DNA from: Gelatiniphilus marinus
GTDB taxonomy: Bacteria > Bacteroidota > Bacteroidia > Flavobacteriales > Flavobacteriaceae
DNA: 64,000 nt
NCBI RefSeq assembly: GCF_042678305.1
Contig: NZ_JBHUDT010000005.1
Reading direction: 5' to 3' (one strand)
This document shows, one piece after another, positions 50,542 to 59,823 of this stretch. Both the position numbers and the translations under genes were made by a program. How positions within the stretch are numbered: position 1 is the first letter of the stretch; the number at the start of each line of letters is the position of its first letter. The notes beneath the pieces are model-generated. The model was not told where the DNA came from and searched no databases. It saw nothing but the letters and a program-made list of their open reading frames with translations.

Positions 50542-51102
50542 TTAAGCTTCCGGATTCTTTTCTCTAATGTTTTTGTAAAGTTTAAACCCTAGCATAATCA
50601 ATACCGCCAAAACTACAATACCTACAACACCAAACACCCAATTTATGGCGCTTTTTAATAGGGCTAAAAAGATGACCGCAAAAAGAATAAAGGTGGCGCC
50701 TTCGTTCCAGATACGCATAAAGCTTGATGATTTTTTTACCACACCATTTTGTAATTGTTTAAAATACTGATGGGTTTTTAGGTGGTAAATAATAAGTAGC
50801 AAAACAAAAGCGAGCTTAACATGCATCCAGGGCAGTTGTAATAAAGCTGGATTTATTATAAATAAAACAATGCCAAAAAATGTTGCTAAAATGGCCGATG
50901 GCCACGTAATAATATGCCACAACCGTTTCGCCATGAGTTTTAGCTGTTTGCCCAAAATGTCTTTGTCTGGCGATGGTTTTTGTGAAGCTTCTATTTGATA
51001 AACAAACAAGCGCGGAATATAAAATAAACCAGCAAACCAAGTAATTATAAAAATAAGGTGAAGTGCTTTTATATACAGGTAATAGTCTAAAAAAACATCC
51101 AT
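50542..51102 (-). CDS. hemJ: Protoporphyrinogen IX oxidase HemJ
   Basis: A 186-residue membrane protein of the HemJ/CopD-like family with four to five helices. The conserved N-terminal pattern KALHLIFIITWFAGLFYIPRLFVY includes the His and Arg expected in the HemJ active or heme site. It oxidises protoporphyrinogen IX to protoporphyrin IX, the step before HemH. The ferrochelatase gene lies three bases upstream on the same strand, which supports the call over a plain CopD copper protein. Confidence 0.85.
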   Translation of the reverse strand: MDVFLDYYLYIKALHLIFIITWFAGLFYIPRLFVYQIEASQKPSPDKDILGKQLKLMAKRLWHIITWPSAILATFFGIVLFIINPALLQLPWMHVKLAFVLLLIIYHLKTHQYFKQLQNGVVKKSSSFMRIWNEGATFILFAVIFLALLKSAINWVFGVVGIVVLAVLIMLGFKLYKNIREKNPEA

Positions 51103-51105
51103 AAA

Positions 51106-52146
51106 TTATACGGTTTCAAGTTTTTTATCTGCCCATTGGTTAATCCAATTTGAAAGTAAATCAACAAACTCTTGGTCGTCGTTTAAACACGGGATTGTGG
51201 TAAAATCTTGCCCGCCCATTTCATGAAAAATCTCTTGTCCTTCCATGGCTATTTCTTCTAAGGTTTCTAAGCAATCGCTAACAAATGCTGGTGTTACAAT
51301 AGCCATGTTTTTTAGCCCCTGTTTTCCTAAGCGCTCAATGGTTCTATCGGTATAGGGCTGCAACCAAGGGTCGAATCCCAATCGCGATTGAAAGGATGTA
51401 GAATAGGTGTTTGCTTTTAACTGTAGTTTTTCGGCAACCAATCGGGTTACTTCCAAACATTGGTGCCTATAGCAAAACTCATGGGCTTTACTTGGTGTTA
51501 TGCAACAGCTTCCATCTATTTTACAATGCGATTTTGTAATATCGCTTTTACGAATATGACGTTCGGGAACGCCGTGATACGAAAATAACAAATGCTCGTA
51601 ATTCTTGCCTTTTAAATGTTTTTTTATGGAGTTTGAAAGTACTTCGATATAATCGGGTTTATTGTAAAATGCAGGAACAGACTCAATAGTAATATTAGGG
51701 AAATGTTGTTGGCGAAGTTCTTCGGCCAATACTGTAATGGTTTGGGTTGTTGCCATAGCAAATTGCGGATATAACGGAAAAAGCAACACCTCGTCAATCC
51801 CTTTATCAACCAATTCTTGAAGACCTTTTTTAATAGTCATACTGCCATAACGCATCGCTAAAGCCACGGGCATACTAATCTGTTTTTGTATTTTTTTCTG
51901 TAATCGTTCAGATAAAACGATTAGCGGAGAGCCTTCGTTCCACCATATTTTTTTGTAGGCTGCAGCCGATTGTTTGGGGCGGGTTTTTAAAATAATGCCT
52001 TTTACTAAAGCGGCTCGCGCTATGTACGGAATGTCTATAACGCGCTCGTCCATTAAAAATTCGCCCAAATATTTTTTTACATCTTTTGGCGTAGGGCTAT
52101 CTGGAGACCCAAGGTTTACTAGTAAAATTCCTTTTTTCATTTTCAT
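51106..52146 (-). CDS. hemH: Ferrochelatase
   Basis: Inserts ferrous iron into protoporphyrin IX, the last step of heme synthesis. The 346 residues include the N-terminal GILLVNLGSPDSPTPKDVKKYL, the catalytic His in FSYHGVPERH near residue 193, the TYSTSFQSRLGFDPWLQPYTD block near residue 240, and PAFVSDCLETLEEI with the conserved Glu near residue 285. Cysteines (SHCKIDGSCC, FCYRHQC) occur in the middle, as in many bacterial forms. The start is ATG at 52146 or two codons later. Confidence 0.96.
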   Translation of the reverse strand: MKMKKGILLVNLGSPDSPTPKDVKKYLGEFLMDERVIDIPYIARAALVKGIILKTRPKQSAAAYKKIWWNEGSPLIVLSERLQKKIQKQISMPVALAMRYGSMTIKKGLQELVDKGIDEVLLFPLYPQFAMATTQTITVLAEELRQQHFPNITIESVPAFYNKPDYIEVLSNSIKKHLKGKNYEHLLFSYHGVPERHIRKSDITKSHCKIDGSCCITPSKAHEFCYRHQCLEVTRLVAEKLQLKANTYSTSFQSRLGFDPWLQPYTDRTIERLGKQGLKNMAIVTPAFVSDCLETLEEIAMEGQEIFHEMGGQDFTTIPCLNDDQEFVDLLSNWINQWADKKLETV

Positions 52147-52159
52147 TTTTTGCTAAGCT

Positions 52160-52188
52160 CTCGTTTAAATACAAAAACTTTAAACGAG
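52160..52188. promoter_or_regulatory. 10-bp dyad in the hemH leader
   Basis: CTCGTTTAAA (52160-52169) is perfectly complementary to TTTAAACGAG (52179-52188) with 9 bases between. It lies between the hemH start codon (52146) and the candidate -7 box at 52196-52203, so it could be a protein-binding site or a leader hairpin. Confidence 0.5.
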
Positions 52189-52195
52189 CATTTTA

Positions 52196-52203
52196 CAAAA
52201 ATA
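52196..52203 (-). promoter_or_regulatory. Candidate -7 box for hemH-hemJ
   Basis: On the reverse strand this reads TATTTTTG, matching TAnnTTTG, about 50 bases upstream of hemH. It adjoins the ACGACACTAA word (52203-52212) that also occurs before hemA. No sure -33 element. Confidence 0.45.
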
Positions 52204-52355
52204 CGACACTAATTTGTAATACGCATTAAAATACCGCGCTCACCCATTAAAAAGTCCTTTTAGCTAAATTGTGTTTATCATCTTACATTAAAATACATAT
52301 ATTTATATATTCGTTTTAGTCATTACACTTTGCGAAATAAAGACATTTCTTTTTT

Positions 52356-55300
52356 ATGAATAAAATACTGTACCTAGCCATATTACTTATTTCTTGCCAC
52401 CTTTCTGCGCAGCAAAAATACCAAAGTTTGCTTTGGGAAATTTCTGGAAACGGACTGGAAAAATCGTCATACCTATACGGCACCATGCACGTTAGCAAAA
52501 AAGTAGCTTTTAGATTAGACGATGTTTTTTTTGAGACATTAAATAAAAGTGAGTGTGTTGCTTTAGAATCGGACCCGTCAACTTGGTTGGCTTTTAGTTA
52601 TAATAGCACAACAACTAATTCTGGATATCGTTATTACGGTAACAATTTTTACTCCAATCTATTTCGATTAAAAGCACCAACTCAATTAGCCGTTAGAAAT
52701 AGTATTAGAATAGACAACCGGTTAATTAGCGGCTATTTATACAGAAAAAGTTACGGCTTTGATAATTTTGAAGAAGAAACCTATTTGGATATGTTTATTT
52801 ATCAAGCAGGCAAAAAGCAAAACAAACCTATTGTTGGTTTAGAAGATTTGGCTGAATCTAGATATTTAACCACTAAAGCCCGTTATAACTCCAATAAGAA
52901 AAAACCAGATGCTTGGTTACAAAAACGGTTTAAAAAAGAGAATGCCTTTTTAATTCAAGAAAACACCTATCGAGAGCGCAATTTAGATTTATTAGACTCT
53001 ATTGGTGTTGCAGTAAATACTCCATTTTTTAGAGAGTATATGCTATATAAACGCAACGAAAATATGGTTGATGTTTTAGATTCTTTAATGCATAAAAAAT
53101 CTGTTTTTTCGGGTGTTGGTGCTGCACATTTACCCGGAGAAAAGGGTATGATAAATATGCTTATTGAAAAAGGCTACACTGTTAAGCCATTAGTTTCTAA
53201 GCAAACTAATTTTGGGAAATCTGAAAAAAATAAACTTGAGAATTTATTTATTAAACCCAAGCTGTCTTTACAAACTACGCCCGATAAACTCTTAAGCATC
53301 AAAAGCTTCGATTCGCTTCGCGAATTTTCAAACGGAACGCAAAAATTTTACCTAGCGCCAGATATGACAAACGGTGCTTTTTTAGCCATAAAAAGAATTA
53401 GTACTTTTGAGTATTTACCTCACCACAAACCTATTGCATTAGAAAAAATTAACGACTTACTTTACGAGGATATTCCTGGAACTATTTTAGAAAAAAAAGA
53501 AATTAAATGGCCTTTCCCAGGCCTTAGCATTTTAAACAAAACTAAAAAAGGCGATTACCAAAAATATCATATTTACAAAACCCCTTTAGAGGTTATTATT
53601 ATTAAGTTTGGAGGTAAAAAAGACTTTGTTAAAAATTATGAAGCTGATATTTTTAACTCAATCACTTTTAAACCTCTCAATAAGGAATTCACAACTTTTA
53701 ACGATGCTTTTAAAAAATACAGCTTTACATTTCCCAACAATTACATTACCAATAATATTGATAAATCGGGCAAAAAACTAATACAAGCTAATTTGGATGA
53801 CGATTATTATTTCTTTCAAGAATCGCCACACCACGATGTTAATTATATTGAAGAAGATGCTTTTGAAGCAAAGTATATCCATACTGCTTTCTATAAAGAT
53901 TTTGAAATTGAAGAAACCAATGGCAGTTTTGAAAATGGCGACTATAAAAGCTATGTGTCGTCAGCAATTATCGATACTTTAAACAACAGAAAGCTCTGGT
54001 TAAAATCTGTAGTTAAAGATAATAGTTATTACCTTTTAGGTTATTCGGGCAAAAATGAAGCTAAAGCCAAGGCTTATTTTAATTCGCTAAAATTTAAAGC
54101 GTCTTTTTATGAGTCGTTAAAACAAGTAAAAGACACATCGCTTTATTTCACTACAAATTCACCTGTAAAAGCGTTGCCTCCCTATATTTCCTTTAAGGAT
54201 AAAAACAAAAAGCCGTATCAAGAAATTATAAAAAAAACAACCTACACATCAAAAACCAATCAGCAAATATCGGTTACTAGAACAAAGTTTCACGACTTTA
54301 AAATGTATGCGAATATTGATAGTTTATGGAATAGTGTTAACCGAAAAACAAAGTTTTCATCAATACACACAAATCATAAAAAACTTGAAATTTTTGATGA
54401 AAACAGATTTACCGAAAATGGACTTAACATTTTTACGCACAAGTTAAAAGACACTGCCAGCAACAAAATAATTCTTGTAAAATACATTCAAAAGCAAGGT
54501 GTGCTCTACAAACTCTCTGCATTAAGCGATTCCATAAGTAAACCATCAGCGTTTATTACCCGATTTTATAATGATTTTAAACCCATGGACACATTGATGG
54601 GTAATGATATTTTAGAAGACAAAACGCAACAGTTTTTTGATGCTTTAAAAAATAATGACAGTATAGTTTTAGATGGTTACAGACAGCTTAAATTTTCTAA
54701 AAAACATACGCCATTACTTATTGATGCTTTAGAGAATTACACTTTTTCAGAAGATAAATTATTGATTAAAAACTATTTGTTGCAAGAACTTATTGAAAAC
54801 GATAAAAGCGAAACGGTTAACAAATTTATTGAAAACCTATACTTAAAATCATATTCCGATCCAAACACGCAAAGGCTTATTCTTAATGGCCTTTTCCGAA
54901 GAAAAAATAAAGAATCTTATACCATGTTTTTAAAGTTGATGCACAAAGATTTACCATTAGGTTCTAAAACACCAAGTTTAGGTTTGTATGATTTTAAATC
55001 AGATTCTTTAAAAACCGCAAAATTTCTGTTTCCGGAATTGTTGAATTTTTCAACTGTTGAAGAATATAAAGCACCAATTTATGGATTATTAACTAAGCTT
55101 ATTGATAGCCATATTGTTAAACCAAAAATTTACAAACCCTTTAAAAAACAAATTATAAACGATGCTAAAATTCAAATAAAACGAAGCTTAGGAAACCAAA
55201 AAAAGTACACATACAACTATAAAAGAAATTTAACTTTAGATAATTACACCAAACTTTTATTTCCTTTTAGAGAAGAAAAAAGCGTTAAAGCATTTTATTT

Positions 55301-55820
55301 AAGATTGTTAGATAGCAAAGATTGGGAAGCCTTAACAACCTATTATACGCTTTTAAAACAAAATAACGAGTTGATTACAAATCAACTAAAATCTAAGACC
55401 CTTTATAAAAAACCAGCACAACATTTACTGTTTACTAAATTGAAAACTCATAACATTTTAACCCAAGAAGAAACACAAGTTATCGACTTAAAAACCTTTG
55501 CCGAATCAAAGTTATTTGCGCAATCAAACTATAAAATGCCAAAAGATTCTATTTGCTTTCTGGAAGAAAAAACCTTTAAAACCGATACCAATGAAGACAT
55601 TCGTCTTTTTATTTTTAAACGGATAAACAAACGCTTAAATGATGATAATGAATACTTACATTATATAGCTTTTGAAAATAATAATACTATAAAACCGTAT
55701 TACACGAGTCGAAAAAATGGCGTTTCAGTATCTGGAATTAAAACGGATAATGAAGTTATTGAAAACACCATTACTTTAATAAAGCATAAAACAAGAAAGC
55801 GTATTAACCGCGGATATTAA
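52356..55820 (+). CDS. Large TraB/GumN-domain protein
   Basis: A 1154-residue exported protein. After a signal peptide (about residues 1-20, ISCHLSAQQ), residues 25-285 form a TraB/GumN domain: SYLYGTMHVS near residue 37, CVALESDPSTW near residue 66, and VFSGVGAAHLPGEKGMINMLIEKGYTV near residue 250. The other 850 or so residues contain no domain I can name; the segments near 400-580 and 590-740 look alike in layout, and 740-1050 is helical and lysine-rich. TraB/GumN proteins are related to Tiki-type metalloproteases. It is a single unit between hemH and the AraC-family gene; its 3' end meets that gene tail to tail. Confidence 0.75.
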   Translation: MNKILYLAILLISCHLSAQQKYQSLLWEISGNGLEKSSYLYGTMHVSKKVAFRLDDVFFETLNKSECVALESDPSTWLAFSYNSTTTNSGYRYYGNNFYSNLFRLKAPTQLAVRNSIRIDNRLISGYLYRKSYGFDNFEEETYLDMFIYQAGKKQNKPIVGLEDLAESRYLTTKARYNSNKKKPDAWLQKRFKKENAFLIQENTYRERNLDLLDSIGVAVNTPFFREYMLYKRNENMVDVLDSLMHKKSVFSGVGAAHLPGEKGMINMLIEKGYTVKPLVSKQTNFGKSEKNKLENLFIKPKLSLQTTPDKLLSIKSFDSLREFSNGTQKFYLAPDMTNGAFLAIKRISTFEYLPHHKPIALEKINDLLYEDIPGTILEKKEIKWPFPGLSILNKTKKGDYQKYHIYKTPLEVIIIKFGGKKDFVKNYEADIFNSITFKPLNKEFTTFNDAFKKYSFTFPNNYITNNIDKSGKKLIQANLDDDYYFFQESPHHDVNYIEEDAFEAKYIHTAFYKDFEIEETNGSFENGDYKSYVSSAIIDTLNNRKLWLKSVVKDNSYYLLGYSGKNEAKAKAYFNSLKFKASFYESLKQVKDTSLYFTTNSPVKALPPYISFKDKNKKPYQEIIKKTTYTSKTNQQISVTRTKFHDFKMYANIDSLWNSVNRKTKFSSIHTNHKKLEIFDENRFTENGLNIFTHKLKDTASNKIILVKYIQKQGVLYKLSALSDSISKPSAFITRFYNDFKPMDTLMGNDILEDKTQQFFDALKNNDSIVLDGYRQLKFSKKHTPLLIDALENYTFSEDKLLIKNYLLQELIENDKSETVNKFIENLYLKSYSDPNTQRLILNGLFRRKNKESYTMFLKLMHKDLPLGSKTPSLGLYDFKSDSLKTAKFLFPELLNFSTVEEYKAPIYGLLTKLIDSHIVKPKIYKPFKKQIINDAKIQIKRSLGNQKKYTYNYKRNLTLDNYTKLLFPFREEKSVKAFYLRLLDSKDWEALTTYYTLLKQNNELITNQLKSKTLYKKPAQHLLFTKLKTHNILTQEETQVIDLKTFAESKLFAQSNYKMPKDSICFLEEKTFKTDTNEDIRLFIFKRINKRLNDDNEYLHYIAFENNNTIKPYYTSRKNGVSVSGIKTDNEVIENTITLIKHKTRKRINRGY

Positions 55821-55828
55821 AGTGGTTT

Positions 55829-56728
55829 TTATGCCTGCGACATTAAATATTTTTTGGGCGTTGTACCGTATTTCTTTTTAAAAGCTGCAATAAAATGGCT
55901 GGATGTGCTATAGCCTACTTTGTGCCCAACTTCGGTTACATTGTGATCGCCGGTTTCTAATAATTTTCTGGCAAACTCCATTTTGTAATCAAACAAAAAA
56001 CTAAAAACCGAATCGCCATAAATTTGCTTAAAACCTTCTTTTAGTTTTTTTAAATTCAATCCTATTTCGTCTGCAAGTTCTTGTAAGCTAGGTGGTTCTG
56101 CCATTCTGGAAATAACAATGTCTTTGGCTTGCCGTATTTTAATAACGTTGGTTTCATCTACTAAAAATGGGCAGTGCTCAATATTTGCATCTTCACTTCT
56201 GTTAAAGTACAAGCTTAATAGCTCTAAGGCCTTTCCTTTAAAATAAAGTGTTTTTATAGATTGGTTAAGGTTGTAGCTAATCAATTGGTTTAAAACAATG
56301 GCCATAGATGGCGAAATTACCCCATCTTTATAATATTTTTTGTCTTTGTTGTCTTCATTTAAAAATGAAATATAATCGGCTTCTTGAGAAAACAGACCGT
56401 GAAATTTTTTAATTGAAATAAGTAAAGAAACCATCCAAGAATTTGGATTTACTTCTAAATTAATGGGCAAATCGCGCTGCGGATTATAGAGCAGTAACGA
56501 GTTTTCTTCTTGGATGTTTAAAGCATATCGGCCTTCGTTAAAAAGAAATTTGCTTAACCCTTTAAGGCAAAAATGAAACTGAATATAATCGCTATCTATG
56601 CTTTTTTCAACTTTTTCAACCAGATTGCCATCGTTTTTATTAGTAAAAATCCAAAAGCCATCATCAACTTGGGTTTCGTTAAAAGTCCCTCTAGCGATAT
56701 TTTTTTTTGAGATTTCTTCGTTGGTCAT
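55829..56728 (-). CDS. AraC-family transcriptional regulator
   Basis: A 299-residue protein with the AraC/XylS double helix-turn-helix at about residues 200-297: PSLQELADEIGLNLKKLKEGFKQIYG for the first, and VTEVGHKVGYSTSSHFIAAFKKKYGTTPKKY for the second, which is the strongly conserved one. The N-terminal 190 residues form a divergent ligand-binding part with no clear cupin motif. It is transcribed divergently from hemA and lies in the heme region, so regulation of heme or iron genes is a fair guess, not shown. Confidence 0.92.
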   Translation of the reverse strand: MTNEEISKKNIARGTFNETQVDDGFWIFTNKNDGNLVEKVEKSIDSDYIQFHFCLKGLSKFLFNEGRYALNIQEENSLLLYNPQRDLPINLEVNPNSWMVSLLISIKKFHGLFSQEADYISFLNEDNKDKKYYKDGVISPSMAIVLNQLISYNLNQSIKTLYFKGKALELLSLYFNRSEDANIEHCPFLVDETNVIKIRQAKDIVISRMAEPPSLQELADEIGLNLKKLKEGFKQIYGDSVFSFLFDYKMEFARKLLETGDHNVTEVGHKVGYSTSSHFIAAFKKKYGTTPKKYLMSQA

Positions 56729-56838
56729 TTCAATTTATTTAGATTGGTTCTAAACTAAGAAGTCAGAACCCGTTGGTTTCACTGCTAAAATATGACATTT
56801 CCCCTACTTTTATTAAAAAAACGGTTAAAAAACCACAA

Positions 56839-56860
56839 ACGACACTAAAAGTTCTTTTAG
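56839..56860. promoter_or_regulatory. Shared word and dyad upstream of hemA
   Basis: ACGACACTAA (56839-56848) is identical to 52203-52212 upstream of hemH. It runs into the inverted repeat CTAAAA-GTTC-TTTTAG (56845-56860), which ends two bases before the hemA -33 element. This is a plausible binding site for a regulator of both heme units, perhaps the adjacent AraC-family protein. Confidence 0.4.
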
Positions 56861-56862
56861 CG

Positions 56863-56894
56863 TTGTTTTTTTTCTAATCATAAATATACATTTG
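56863..56894 (+). promoter_or_regulatory. Promoter of hemA
   Basis: TTG (56863-56865) and TACATTTG (56887-56894) are 21 bases apart, within the known spacing range for Bacteroidetes promoters. The hemA start is 22 bases after the -7 box. Confidence 0.65.
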
Positions 56895-56916
56895 TTAGAG
56901 AAATTACAGAACACTA

Positions 56917-58182
56917 ATGCAGAAATACAATATATCTAGATGCAACTCCTTTTTCGCCATTGGTTTAAGTTACAAAAAAGCAGATGCTTGCACTAGAGGG
57001 GACTTTAGTTTAAGCGAAGAGGCAAAGTTAGCATTGATGGAGCAGGCCAAAGCCAACGATATTGAGAGCCTGCTTGTAACTTCTACCTGTAACCGAACAG
57101 AAATCTATGGTTTTGCACAGCATCCTTACCAGCTAATCCAATTGCTATGCGATAATACCAGAGGTACGGTTGAAGCGTTTAAAAAAGTAGCATATACTTA
57201 TAAAAACAAAGAAGCCATTGCGCACATGTTTCGTGTGGGCTCTGGTTTAGATAGCCAGATTTTAGGCGATTTCGAAATTATCAGCCAGCTTAAAAAAAGC
57301 GCTAAGCTTTCCAGAAAATTCGGTTTGTTCAACCATTTTACAGAACGTTTGGTAAATGCCGTTATTCAGGCCAGCAAGCGCATTAAAACCGAAACCAACA
57401 TTTCTTCTGGTGCCACATCGGTATCGTTTGCCTCGGTGCAGTATATTTTAAACACGATTGAAAATGTTTCAAATAAAAACATTTTGCTTTTTGGAACCGG
57501 AAAAATAGGTAGAAATACCTGCGAAAATTTAGTTAAACATACCAAAAACGAGCAAATCACACTAATCAACAGAACGAAGGATAAGGCCGAAAAAATAGCC
57601 GGAAAATTTAATTTAGTGGTTAAGGATTATGCCAACTTACAAGAAGAGATTAACAACTCAGAGATACTAATTGTTGCCACTGGTGCACAGCGTCCAACCA
57701 TTGATAAACACTTGATAAATACCAATAAGCCGCTTTTAATTTTAGATTTGTCGATCCCTAAAAATGTGGATGATAACGTAACCGAATTGCAAAATGTATC
57801 GTTGGTGCATTTAGATCACTTATCAAAATTAACAGATCAAACCTTAGAGGAACGGAAAAAACATATTCCTTTGGCAGAAACTATAATTGATGAGGTAAAC
57901 GCCGAATTTAACGACTGGCTGGAAACCCGAAAATTTGCCCCAACCATTAAAGCCTTAAAACATAAGCTACATGATTTTAAAGTAGCTGAGTTGGATGCCC
58001 AACGCAAAAAACTATCGGACTTTAACGAAAAGCAAGCGGAGATTATCAGCAATAACATCATTCAAAAAATCACCAATCATTTTGCGCATCATTTAAAAGA
58101 TGATAGCATCTCTACCGGCGACAGCCTCGAACTTATCAAAAAAGTATTTCAGCTAGAAGAATCTCCGAAAACAAATGTCTAA
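56917..58182 (+). CDS. hemA: Glutamyl-tRNA reductase
   Basis: First committed step of the C5 heme pathway: glutamyl-tRNA to glutamate-1-semialdehyde with NADPH. The 421 residues have the catalytic cysteine in VTSTCNRTEIYG near residue 50, the GSGLDSQILGDFEI block near residue 109, the NADPH site FGTGKIGRNTCENL near residue 192, and a C-terminal dimerisation helix. It overlaps hemCD by 8 bases. The gene for the next enzyme, GSA aminotransferase (hemL), is not in the window. Confidence 0.95.
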   Translation: MQKYNISRCNSFFAIGLSYKKADACTRGDFSLSEEAKLALMEQAKANDIESLLVTSTCNRTEIYGFAQHPYQLIQLLCDNTRGTVEAFKKVAYTYKNKEAIAHMFRVGSGLDSQILGDFEIISQLKKSAKLSRKFGLFNHFTERLVNAVIQASKRIKTETNISSGATSVSFASVQYILNTIENVSNKNILLFGTGKIGRNTCENLVKHTKNEQITLINRTKDKAEKIAGKFNLVVKDYANLQEEINNSEILIVATGAQRPTIDKHLINTNKPLLILDLSIPKNVDDNVTELQNVSLVHLDHLSKLTDQTLEERKKHIPLAETIIDEVNAEFNDWLETRKFAPTIKALKHKLHDFKVAELDAQRKKLSDFNEKQAEIISNNIIQKITNHFAHHLKDDSISTGDSLELIKKVFQLEESPKTNV

Positions 58183-59752
58183 AATTATAAGAATCGGTAC
58201 GCGCGATAGCGAATTGGCGCTATGGCAAGCTAAAACCGTACAACAACAACTTGAAAGTTTAGGTTATAAAACACAACTGGTCCCAGTAAAATCTACCGGC
58301 GATATTGTTTTGGACCGCCCCCTGTATCAATTGGGAATAACAGGCATTTTTACCAGGACACTGGATATTGCGATGCTAAACAACGATATCGATATTGCGG
58401 TACATTCCTCAAAAGACGTGCCCACATTATTACCAAAAGGCATTGTGCAAGCAGCCGTAATAAAACGTGGCAACGTAAACGATACACTGGTTTTTAAAAA
58501 CAACGAGGAGTTTTTAAGCGCCAAAAACGCCACCATTGCCACCGGTAGCCTACGCCGAAAAGCACAATGGCTAAACCGCTACCCAACGCATACCATAGTA
58601 GATATTCGCGGCAATGTAAACTCTCGTTTGCAAAAACTTAAAGATAACGACCATTGGAACGGCACTATTTTCGCTGCCGCGGGCATTGGGCGCATTGGCC
58701 TAAGGCCCGAAGAAGCTGTTAATTTAGATTGGATGATTCCAGCACCGGCACAAGGTGCCATAATGATTACGGCTTTAGATGAAGATGAAGAAACTAAGGC
58801 CATTTGCGCAGAACTCAACCATAAGGAAACCGAAACCTGCATCAACATCGAACGCGAATTCTTAAACCGATTAGAAGGCGGTTGTACCGCCCCCATTGGC
58901 GCCTTAGCTTATATTAAAAATGAAGAAGTACATTTTAAAGGTGTTTTATTAAGTGAAGACGGCAGCAAAAGAATCGACGTTACACGCGTTAAAAAACTGG
59001 GCGAACACAAGGATATGGCTAGATTTTGTGCCGATTTTGTTATCGAGCGCGGTGGCAAACGCTTAATGGACACGATTAAAAATTCAACAAAAAAAACTAA
59101 CGTTTATTCCACCAAGTCACTTACCGAGAGCCAGCGTCTTTTGTTTCATCAAAAGGTAAAGGCCGAAAGTTTCGATTTTATCAAAATAAACCTCAACAGA
59201 ATCCATCCAAGAATTTTCAAAAACGAAATAAAAAATGTTATCATTACCAGTAAAAATGCGGTAGAATCGTTAATAACAAACTATTCGGCAGCAGAATTAC
59301 AGTTTAAAAACATTTATTGTGTGGGCAGGCGCACCAAAAGACTTATCGAGCAAAAAATAGGGCCTGTTAAACATTCTGAAAAGAATGCCAAAAAATTAGC
59401 CGAATATTTGGTTGACTATATTGAAGGTACCGAAGTCACTTATTTCTGCAGCAATTTAAGGCTGGACGATTTGCCAACCATCCTGGAGGAAAACCATATA
59501 AAAGTAAACGAAGTGGAAGCCTACCAAACCAAGTACGACGGTGTAAAGGTTAACGATTCTATTGAAGCTGTTATGTTTTATAGCCCCTCGACCGTACAGA
59601 GTTTTGTTAAAGCGAACAACACCGAGGTTATTGCGTTTTGCATTGGCGAAAGCACCGCAAAAGAAGCCAAAAAGCACTTCAGCGATGTTAGGGTCGCCAA
59701 AGTACCAACTGTGGAGAGTGTTATTGAGTTGGTGAATATGCACTTTGTTTGA
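58175..59752 (+). CDS. hemC: Fused hydroxymethylbilane synthase / uroporphyrinogen-III synthase
   Basis: A 525-residue two-domain enzyme. Residues 1-305 are HemC: IRIGTRDSELALWQAK at the start, HSSKDVPTLLPKG near residue 75, and the dipyrromethane-cofactor cysteine in EGGCTAPIGALA near residue 236. Residues 320-525 have the shape of HemD (uroporphyrinogen-III synthase), with NVIITSKNAVESL near residue 365, YCVGRRTKRLIEQK near residue 388, and FYSPSTVQSFVKAN near residue 470. Porphobilinogen is therefore carried to uroporphyrinogen III by one polypeptide. HemD is poorly conserved, so that half rests on layout and motif positions. Confidence 0.9.
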   Translation: MSKIIRIGTRDSELALWQAKTVQQQLESLGYKTQLVPVKSTGDIVLDRPLYQLGITGIFTRTLDIAMLNNDIDIAVHSSKDVPTLLPKGIVQAAVIKRGNVNDTLVFKNNEEFLSAKNATIATGSLRRKAQWLNRYPTHTIVDIRGNVNSRLQKLKDNDHWNGTIFAAAGIGRIGLRPEEAVNLDWMIPAPAQGAIMITALDEDEETKAICAELNHKETETCINIEREFLNRLEGGCTAPIGALAYIKNEEVHFKGVLLSEDGSKRIDVTRVKKLGEHKDMARFCADFVIERGGKRLMDTIKNSTKKTNVYSTKSLTESQRLLFHQKVKAESFDFIKINLNRIHPRIFKNEIKNVIITSKNAVESLITNYSAAELQFKNIYCVGRRTKRLIEQKIGPVKHSEKNAKKLAEYLVDYIEGTEVTYFCSNLRLDDLPTILEENHIKVNEVEAYQTKYDGVKVNDSIEAVMFYSPSTVQSFVKANNTEVIAFCIGESTAKEAKKHFSDVRVAKVPTVESVIELVNMHFV

Positions 59753-59823
59753 TTGCTGTTAGCTATTGGGAGTTAGCTACTAGCTTCACTGTTGCGCTAA
59801 AACCAAAAGACTAAAGCTAAAAC

